A stretch of 64,000 nt of DNA from Craterostigma plantagineum (lineage: Eukaryota > Streptophyta > Magnoliopsida > Lamiales > Linderniaceae). A model generated the notes under the pieces. The model was not told the DNA's origin and did not search any database. It saw only the letters and a program-made list of their open reading frames with translations. The stretch lies in the NCBI GenBank assembly GCA_027422505.1, contig JAPQWV010001060.1:62001-126000 (forward strand). Reading direction: 5' to 3'. Shown here one piece after another: positions 56,766 through 64,000 of the stretch (position 1 is its first letter; every line of letters starts with the position of its first letter). The position numbers and the translations under genes were made by a program.

Positions 56766-58995
56766 TTGAATCAAATTACTCTCTTCTCTCCATCACCTAC
56801 CATCATTCAACAACTCTCACATAACCATTTCCAACCAAGAAGGTTGATATTAACCCGTGCCTTTTCGGTCGATTCATCACCGTTAGCCTCTCCACCCTCA
56901 AGCTTATTACAACCTGCGGAGAAAACATCATTCGATGCAAATGTTGTCTTGGTGTTTGATCGACACGTGGTCTGCTAATATGATTCGCAAGTGCGACAAG
57001 TGATAATATAAAACGAATACCTAGTTACTATCACCAACGTGCGATAGGCAATGCACGTAGCGTTTGTAGTGCAGTAAAATGAGTAAACGAGTATCGAACA
57101 CAAGGAATAAACTGAGTACTAGTAGTGACCTATCAACTCGATATCTAGCCTAAATAAAATACGCAGATTGTTTTATGAATTAACCTAACAGATCGCTCAT
57201 AACTCAACTATAGATTCAAAGAACACGCCTAAACTGATGTGAGAACTTTCAGATAATAGAGATATGCTCGGAATTCGAATCCCGCTAGGTACTATCGGCT
57301 AAGACAATGAATTATCGCTCCTACGTGATTCTGACTAGATCGCAGTAATTTCCTACCCGCTCACGAGTTTGCTGTCGCCCTAAACGCTCGCTGGGATCTA
57401 AAATTCAGTAATTACTGACAGCGAGGATCGAGTATTTGCTATCGTCCTATACTCGAGTCCTATCATCTATGAGCGGCCTAATCGTTGTTTAGCTGTCGCC
57501 CTAAACGATTTTTCACATATTCACTTTAACACATAGACATATTAAAGCGAAGAAATACTTTCATAGATAGATAAATTGTCAGGATATACGAGTCACGATA
57601 AATATATGTCTTAATAACGAATCAACCTAGCGTTCATCTACTCCCAAACACAGAGGCAATTTAGCTACTCATAATCAACGGAAAAGCAACGAAAGAGGTA
57701 GAAAACAAGGGCGGATGACTCATAATCTTCCCTTCTGATTGATCTGGGATGATCTCGTGGAAGAGACTTCGTTCTTCGTTCAATTCAGCGTGAATTCGGC
57801 GTTGATCCGTCTCTTGCGCTCCGGGACGTAATTACGTGTTCTTGACGGCTCTTTTTCGTCTCTAGATGATTTAGGGTTGATATCTGGTCGTTCTTCCTCT
57901 TTTTGAGTCGAATTTGGGCTTTTATAATGACTTTCGCTACTGTCACGGCCCGGGACATGTCCGTCACGGTCGTGACACTGTCGGGGCACAAAATTGAGCT
58001 CACTGCCGTGCGTCACTCGTGCAGAAGTGTCACGGCCGTGACACTTTCCAGCCTTGCGACAGTTTCGTATTTCTCTCAGATGGAGGGGTAAACGACGTCC
58101 GATTAACCTGAAATTTTAACCATAGATAGAAGACTCGCCAGTCTTGATTATGACCAAAGGGATTCTAAATCCGAAGTCTAGATTGGGATGTATGAATTTT
58201 TTTGCTGCTGCTTTGGGTCACGGCTTGGTGCAATTGGAGTCACGGCCGTGACTTTCTTCAGCGTAGTATTCTGCCCCTTGTCACGGCCTGGTGCACTATG
58301 TGTTACGGCCGTGACATGCACCAGTTTTCCTCGTCTTCGCGTCGTTTTGCCTCGTTTTCGCTCCTTTCCGCCCGAAACTCGTCCTAAGGCCTTATAATAC
58401 CAAAATAAATGTAAATATAGCGAATAAATGCATAAATTGGTTGCTAAAGCTATATTATATCCCAATTAAATACTACAATAAACGCATTTAAATACGTTTA
58501 TCAGTGTTAGTAGTTTTCTTGTCTGCCATGATTTGCTCGCTTGGTTTGAATTCAATGGTAAGATGTGTGTTCAAATGCTCAGCCTTTGTGTCCTCGTATT
58601 CGAGCCAGGCAGGTCCATCGACTATGTTAGCTGCTGATAAAGGAGTTAAGAAAAAGGCTCTTAAAACTTTTCCAACAGTAAGTTATGGGACTGATGCTAA
58701 AGTGCCAAGTTTAGACACGTGTGCTATTTGTTTGATTTCGCAAGTGGAGATTAAGTTAGGTTTTTGCCGAAGTGTAATCATGGATTCCACGTTCGTTGCA
58801 TCGATAAATGGCTTTATTTGCATTCATCATGTCCCACTTGGTCTCATCGAAACTTGTCATAAGATCATCGGTCACAATAACAGTAGTCTAGCAACTAGCA
58901 CATCGTCATCTTCAACGCAACCTCAACAAGAAGTTATCATAAGGATGGAAGAGCCTCTGCAGTTAGAAGGTTTGATGCGAAATCATGAAACCTGA
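56766..58995 (+). pseudogene. ATL78: ATL78-like RING-H2 E3 ligase pseudogene split by a solo LTR
   Basis: The left part (56766-56956) encodes MNQITLFSPSPTIIQQLS and ends TSFDANVVLV. The right part (from 58504) continues with VVFLSAMICSLGLNSMVRC, the ATL transmembrane segment and following block, then GVKKKALKTFPTVSYGTD (GLD-like region). The RING starts CAICL, but an indel shifts frame; the remaining RING residues ([23 protein letters not shown]) are readable only in another frame, which also has a TAA in place of a Lys codon. A second deletion near 58843 removes part of the last Cys pair and restores frame, giving [10 protein letters not shown]. The open frame 58504-58995 is thus open by compensating deletions and lacks a RING. 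Confidence 0.85.
56952..58508. mobile_element. probable solo LTR, 1547 bp, TSD GTGTT
   Basis: The sequence 56957-58503 begins TGATCGACACGTGG and ends TACGTTTATCA (TG...CA) and is flanked by GTGTT at 56952-56956 and 58504-58508. It interrupts the membrane helix of the ATL-like gene, and codons on the two sides join exactly when one GTGTT copy is skipped. It contains no coding frame. It carries repeated TCACGGCCGTGA palindromes between 57963 and 58315. Solo LTR is inferred from size, ends and 5-bp duplication; an unusual non-autonomous element is the alternative. Confidence 0.8.
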
Positions 58996-59390
58996 TAGTC
59001 AGAACTAGTCACCATGTAGTTCAGAATGTTGTTATGTTGTTCATATATAATACTCAAGTTCTCTTCTTTTTATTATTATCCAGCTAGTGTTTGCTTATTA
59101 TAGGTGTGGTTTTGCTTCGAAGTTAATAGGATCGTCTAAACCATAATCATGAATATGCTTCGCTATAGTGGAATATACACAATTGTAAAGTTTTGTGCAC
59201 CTCTTGTTGTCAATTGCGCAGTGTTTAGGCCATCAACTGGATGAGCCAAGCCAAGGGAAGGAAGGAGACATTAAAAATAGACAAACAAGCAAGTTAACAT
59301 TGCCCCTAAAACATGTTGTCCGAGTAGAATTTCTCACCCGGAAGAAGAGCTAAAACCAAAGCGCTCAGAAAAGTCAAGTCCGCCAAGTGC
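58996..59390. other. intergenic, no gene seen
   Basis: 3' flank of the ATL-like pseudogene; no frame or repeat boundary recognised. Confidence 0.45.
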
Positions 59391-60468
59391 TAACGAGTGG
59401 GGTGGGCATCGGGTCGGGTAGTCGGGTATCGGTTAATTCGGGTTCGGGTTAAGATTTTCACTACCCGAACCCGACCCGATCTACGACGGGTACCCGGTTG
59501 TCGGGTATTTATCGGGTTCGGGTACCCGATTTGAATTAAAAATATGACTAAAATTATTATAATGCAATATAAATATTAAAATATTATACTAAATATGATA
59601 TATAATATTGGATATTTTATTTTAAATAGATATAATATATATATTTATATATATTTATATATATATATATATATATTTATAGAGGAATTTTATGGTGCTC
59701 ACCTTACGTGAGCACCTTATGTGGGCACCTGTTGATATGTCACCGATTCGTGCCATTTCAACATCCAACGTCGACATCTAAGGTTACGTCGTCTTAATTA
59801 ACACCTCCTAGGTGCCGTTAATCGACATTTCGGATGTTGATGTAGCATATTGACGCGAAATATTTCATTGACACGTAAAATGTTATGTAAGACGTTAATA
59901 TGCTACATCAACATTTGAAATGTCGATTAATGGCACGTAGGAGGTGTTAAGACGACATAACCGTAGATGTCGATGTGGGATGTTGAAATGACACGATTCG
60001 GTGACATATCAACAAGTGCCCACATAAGGTGCTCACATAAGGTGAGTACCATAAAATTCCTCTATATTTATATGTATTTAATAAACTTTGAGAATATATA
60101 TTTAAATTGTTATAAGAATTTATGCATTGATAATAAACTATCACTTGTTAATTATACAATTAAAATAAGAAATTAATCGAAATATTGTTTAAAACTTTAA
60201 CATCACTCAATTTAGTTATTAATATCTAACTATGTATCGTAACTTTTTAATGTTATATATTAAAACTAAAATATTATTTTTAAAAAATAAATCGGGTACC
60301 CGAATAACCCGAACGGGTAATAAATCACTACCCGATACCCGATCCGATTAAAATTATCGGGTATCGGGTAACCCGATACGCGACAAATAACCCGAACTAC
60401 CCGACCCGAACTCGATCGGATTCGAGTAAAACCCGAATATCCGAACCCGAATGCTCACCCCTACGAGT
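59391..60468. mobile_element. hAT-like MITE with CGGGTACCCGA repeats, host of a second MITE
   Basis: Element about 59399-60460: left end GGGGTGGGCATCGGGT; reverse complement of the right end GGGTGAGCATTCGGGT. Flanks taacgagt and ctacgagt match at 6 of 8. Both ends are dense in cgggtacccga and cgggttcggg; the core is AT-rich. A 383-bp foldback element is nested at 59681-60063. Confidence 0.75.
59681..60063. mobile_element. 383-bp foldback MITE
   Basis: The left end AGAGGAATTTTATGGTGCTC is inverted at the right end (ataaaattcctct). The two arms, about 185 bp each, match almost throughout, so nearly the whole element can fold on itself. Flanks are atatttat on both sides, compatible with an 8-9-bp duplication but in TA-rich sequence. 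Half copy of the same family at 37621-37810. Confidence 0.85.
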
Positions 60469-60658
60469 AGGTACATATTAATGCAGAAATTGCTAACTAT
60501 TTTGGAAGTTTCCATTTTGGAGATTGTTTTATTAATAAAATTCGAAAAATAGCTGAGAACATACAAGTGTCTAGAAGACAAGATTGTTTGAATTGGTGAC
60601 TATAAAAGTGTTACTCAGTCGGTCACTCTTAAATTATGGGCTAAAACAAAACAGGAAA

Positions 60659-62323
60659 TCAATCTTGTTTCTCTAAGATGAAGAGGTTTCCTTTGTCGTC
60701 CCGCCCTATTCTCAACGAATCATCGACATATCTGCAGCGAAAGAAGGGTTTGATGTAAGCTATAATACTTGAGCAGTTATAAAATAATAGTCAACATACG
60801 TGATCTCAAGCCATCCATCTGGATTGAAGATGCCAAGAAGAAGCTCATAGTTCTTGCTGAAAACATTCATCAGCTACAGTACGATATTAAATCACAATTA
60901 CTGATTAGTCTGTGAAATTGGTTTCTACGGCATGGTAGATAGATAGGTGTATGAGTACCTACCTGATGGGGAGTGATCAGGGAGTTGATGTAAGTGATGT
61001 CTACTCGCTAAAGGAGGAAGTAATAACAATCACCGTAAGAAAGAAAAGAGTTAGAAACGCAAGAAGCAGCAGAACAAAAGACGAAAGTCTTGAATCTCAA
61101 GCGCTCACTGATTCTGAGGCAATCTTGAATGAAGCGTTGATAGTTAGCTGTCCGTTCAACAGATTAACGCCTTTGGCGCTGAACTTGATCACGTTAACTG
61201 CTTTACCCTCCATTTATTGTATTGTCATCACATGGATGGATGTCAGTTTAAACAACAAAGTAACCACACAATTTCTAGGCAATTTAAGGAACACAGCAGA
61301 GCAGTCCACTCTATGACCATGACTACCTTGGCAACGTCGATAGACTGTAAAAAGTCGCCCAAAGTAATGAAGTCTCTCAATCCAAGTTTAGTCCTTTTCG
61401 AACCCAAGATCGTAATCGTGCTATATATGAGCTTCCATGTTCCTGCAGCCTTAACAAAAAAAAGGTTTATTAAATGTAAGCCAAAAGTTCAAGTGTTCTT
61501 TTAGCAACACCTTATCTAAACTTAGAGTGGGCTTTGGTGTGGGATTTTGAGACTCAAGAACTTCAACTAATTTCTCGATTTCAGTTTTCTTTTCTGACGG
61601 GACTCCAAATATGCCTCTGTTGATCCCTACAATTACATTATCAAATACCATTATTTCAAGAATCCTGTAAAAGCAATAAATTAATGCTAAGAAAAACATT
61701 GTAAATCACTCACCTTTTAGGACAGCGTAAAGGTTTTCCTTAATCTGAGTTACCGTGCTATGTTTTTGGATTATTACATCGTCATTAGCCGAAGCTTTGG
61801 GTGCAGAACAAGACCACCATAAACCACATGGGAACTCACAGGACGTACCGTTGTCATTCGTCGAGACACCGAAAGAAGGCATTGATGGTAGCCGAGGTTG
61901 TCTACAGATAAACAGGGACAAATAAACATATAGAAGAGGGGTGAGGTATAATACTACCCACAACCTTTATCAATTCGGCATATTCAAAGTACTTATCTAG
62001 AGCCGTTTCTAACACAAACTTAGGGCAAAAATCCGAGCAACAAATCGACGAATTATACGCAAACATCACAGGATAAAGCAACATAACAGAGTCCATAGGA
62101 AAAGAGAAACACATCATACGCACATGTGAAAAAGATTGTCAGCAGGGACAGGACATACATACCTTGGATCCGAGGAGTTGGGACCCACGCCACAGCTCAC
62201 AAGCAAAGACGGATTAGAGTTGTGAAATCCCACAAGCGTTGGGCTTCTATAAACAGAGCTGGGTTTACAGACACGCAGTGTTGGACAACATACGCCATTG
62301 TAGGAGCTGATCGAAAAGGACAT
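60659..62323 (-). CDS. plastid-lipid-associated protein (fibrillin), FBN7/PGL34-type
   Basis: Structural protein of plastoglobules in the PAP/fibrillin family. Exon 1 (62163-62323) starts [20 protein letters not shown], a Ser-rich chloroplast transit peptide. The following exons give [177 protein letters not shown] with TGA at 60659-60661. The GINRGIFG start of the PAP domain and the terminal [11 protein letters not shown] motif are intact. The wording is closest to Arabidopsis FBN7 (PGL34), from memory only. The upstream in-frame ATG at 62485 is less likely to be used. Confidence 0.88.
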
Positions 62324-63604
62324 TCTTGGATTGGATGGCAATTGATAAAACAGCCTCAGTTGAGGGACATGATTGTCCCAGCGCCGGCTTCCTTGGGGAT
62401 GATAAAATGATAGATAATGATGAAGCAGAAGAGAAAATATCTGTTTATAGCGGTGTATATATATACTAGAATTAGGACCCCGCAAGGCGCGAAGTAAATA
62501 CCCATATTTTTCTAGTGTAGTAGTTCAACAAAAATTAGGCAATTTGTTACGATGAGAAAAATATTTTTTACAACTATTGTAGGGCAACCCACATTCCTAA
62601 ATGCAAACGAATGTTATATAATTGAACTTCAAAAATAAATATGAAGAGTGAGCCACAACATTTTATATCGAATGGTAGTAATGTAAAATCGTGTGTTATA
62701 ATACACTAGCTAACTGTAGCCGCACGTTATGCGGCTTCGTCAAATTAACAACCCAGATAATTTTAATCGCTGAATGTTCAGAATAAATATATAATGTTAA
62801 GACTATGGATTGCAGAAACTGGTACCAAGTAGATAACACTGTTTGAGCACTTCCCAACTCTAACTTCATTTTATGCACACATTGAAAGTAAATATGCCCA
62901 AGCAAGCATTTTAAAAAAAAAATTGCAGCATTGCGGTAAAACTTACGTCGGCACGAGATTTAACTTCTGTGAGGGAAAAAGGGTGTTAAGTGTTTGAAGA
63001 TGGAGGAAATTCTGTCAAGGTACGGCATCATATTTTCTCTGTTTATCAGCGAGCTTTTACCTATGGTCAGCATCAACGTTGTTTCGCAATTTCACAAAGT
63101 ATTCCCATGGAAAAGTCTGCGCGTAGAATAATGTTAATTAAATATTCTATAGGCCATGAAGGTTAAATTGTAGAGGCGGCTTCAAGATCAAATCAATAAT
63201 GAAGAACAGAGATCGAAACCAAGAACAACCAACATTGAACTCAGTTTACTTTACTGTACACTACTGTTCGTCCAATCCCAACTCAAGTATCAATATGAAA
63301 GAAAACAATTAGCTATATCAACAACTGTCAGATCAAGAACAACCCAAAAATCAAGTCCAAATAGAATATCATAAGCACAGAAATCTCCCTCTTTGTTCAA
63401 TATTTTATAGGCGAGTTAAAGACAAGAAAGGACATGCAATTGAAAACACGTTCAAAAACACCAAAATATGTTAAGCCAACACCTACAAAATATATTCTTT
63501 TCTCAAATTGATTCAACTTTAGTTTTATCAGTCTGTTGTCAGAAGATCAAATCTTGCAACGATTATTCACCCAACAACCTCCGTGTTAACCGAAAGCTAA
63601 TTTA
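62324..63604. other. intergenic, no gene seen
   Basis: Promoter side of the fibrillin gene and 3' flank of a possible minus-strand gene beyond. No convincing frame. The motif gccgcacgttatgcggc at 62719-62735 is a short palindrome. Confidence 0.4.
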
Positions 63605-63780
63605 AAGATAAACCTCAATTATGTTTCGAGCAATATCGGCGTTAGCTAGTGTAGCATTTCTGCCCATCAACAAGTTTGATTGGGCAATTTCCTCAAATGG
63701 ATAGTACCTTTGAACCTCTGTATTGGAGGTTAGAATAGAAGCACACTGTTTGGCGTTGTACCGAGCGACAGCCCTGCTGA
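63605..63780 (-). CDS. possible last exon of an unrecognised gene (partial)
   Basis: On the minus strand, an acceptor-like ttttccgtcag ends at 63781 and is followed by an open stretch encoding AVARYNAKQCASILTSNTEV, then QRYYPFEEIAQSNLLMGRNA and a terminal IARNIIEVYL before a TAA at about 63605. Composition is protein-like and the splice site is good, but I do not recognise the family. Upstream exons would lie at or beyond the right edge of the window. Confidence 0.35.
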
Positions 63781-64000
63781 CGGAAAATAATAGAAATTGT
63801 AAGTGTATAAAGTTTGTGTACCACTTTTTTGTCTAGTGGTTGTTCATGCTCTTTGGTTGCCGTATTGATGTAGAAGTTCTTTAGTAATGTTATCTGGTAT
63901 TCTGCTTTGACTACGCTTTAAGATCATACATTTTAGTCGAATTAGCCGCTTGAAGAACTTCATGGTAAACTATGTTTTTTGTGCGACTATAACTGTGCGC

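Noticed and set aside
58504..58995. 163-aa open frame as an intact novel protein
   Set aside because: It is the 3' part of an ATL-type gene whose RING is out of frame; openness results from two compensating deletions.
60951..61504. Plus-strand frames of 121 and 95 aa
   Set aside because: Antisense to fibrillin exons on the minus strand, which carry clear family motifs.
1..64000. tRNA, rRNA, snoRNA genes, plastid or mitochondrial insertions, or a biosynthetic gene cluster
   Set aside because: Read for and not seen: no tRNA cloverleaf boxes apart from retroelement primer sites, no organellar gene pieces, and neighbouring genes are functionally unrelated.

Overview
The window is nuclear DNA from a flowering plant, almost certainly a eudicot. 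Genes have many introns, plant-only families are present (TCP, CLC-a/b, fibrillin, Ole e 1, DUF3339, UKL, SKL1, ATL), intergenic DNA is AT-rich, and the space between genes holds TRIMs, Stowaway- and hAT-type MITEs and a Ty1/copia element. Nothing prokaryotic, viral or organellar was seen. The order or species cannot be fixed from the sequence alone.

Layout. 1-13 kb: a RAD21/SYN2-type cohesin kleisin (minus), ribulose-5-phosphate 3-epimerase (minus, with an inferred 5-nt microexon) and an At3g27210-like protein (plus), separated by hAT-type MITEs and a complete TRIM. 13-25 kb: uridine kinase/UPRT-like (plus), a CLC-a/b-type vacuolar anion exchanger (minus), a nodulin-like/NFD4 major facilitator (minus) and a 68-aa DUF3339 protein (minus). 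25-38 kb: a second complete TRIM, a DUF761-like protein, a 2.2 kb inverted-end element, a TCP20-type transcription factor, an Ole e 1-like secreted protein (minus) and SKL1, the inactive shikimate-kinase-like plastid protein (plus).

38-60 kb is a gene graveyard around one living gene. A receptor-like kinase gene has been split by a young copia element (5-bp TSD, nearly identical LTRs) and hit again by a hAT MITE (8-bp TSD). A DUF3754 membrane-protein gene (minus) looks intact. After it come an ATG1t-like kinase remnant and an ATL78-like RING gene split by a probable solo LTR (5-bp TSD) that also carries compensating indels and a nonsense codon in its RING. A foldback MITE sits inside another MITE at 59.4-60.5 kb. 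60.6-62.3 kb holds a fibrillin (FBN7/PGL34-type, minus), and the last kilobase has a possible 3' exon of an unrecognised minus-strand gene.

The genes are unrelated in pathway, as is usual in a plant; there is no operon-like logic or obvious metabolic cluster. The most informative content is the record of transposition: at least ten elements can be delimited to the base by target-site duplications, and three of them fall inside recognisable coding exons, so the broken reading frames become readable when the insert is mentally skipped.
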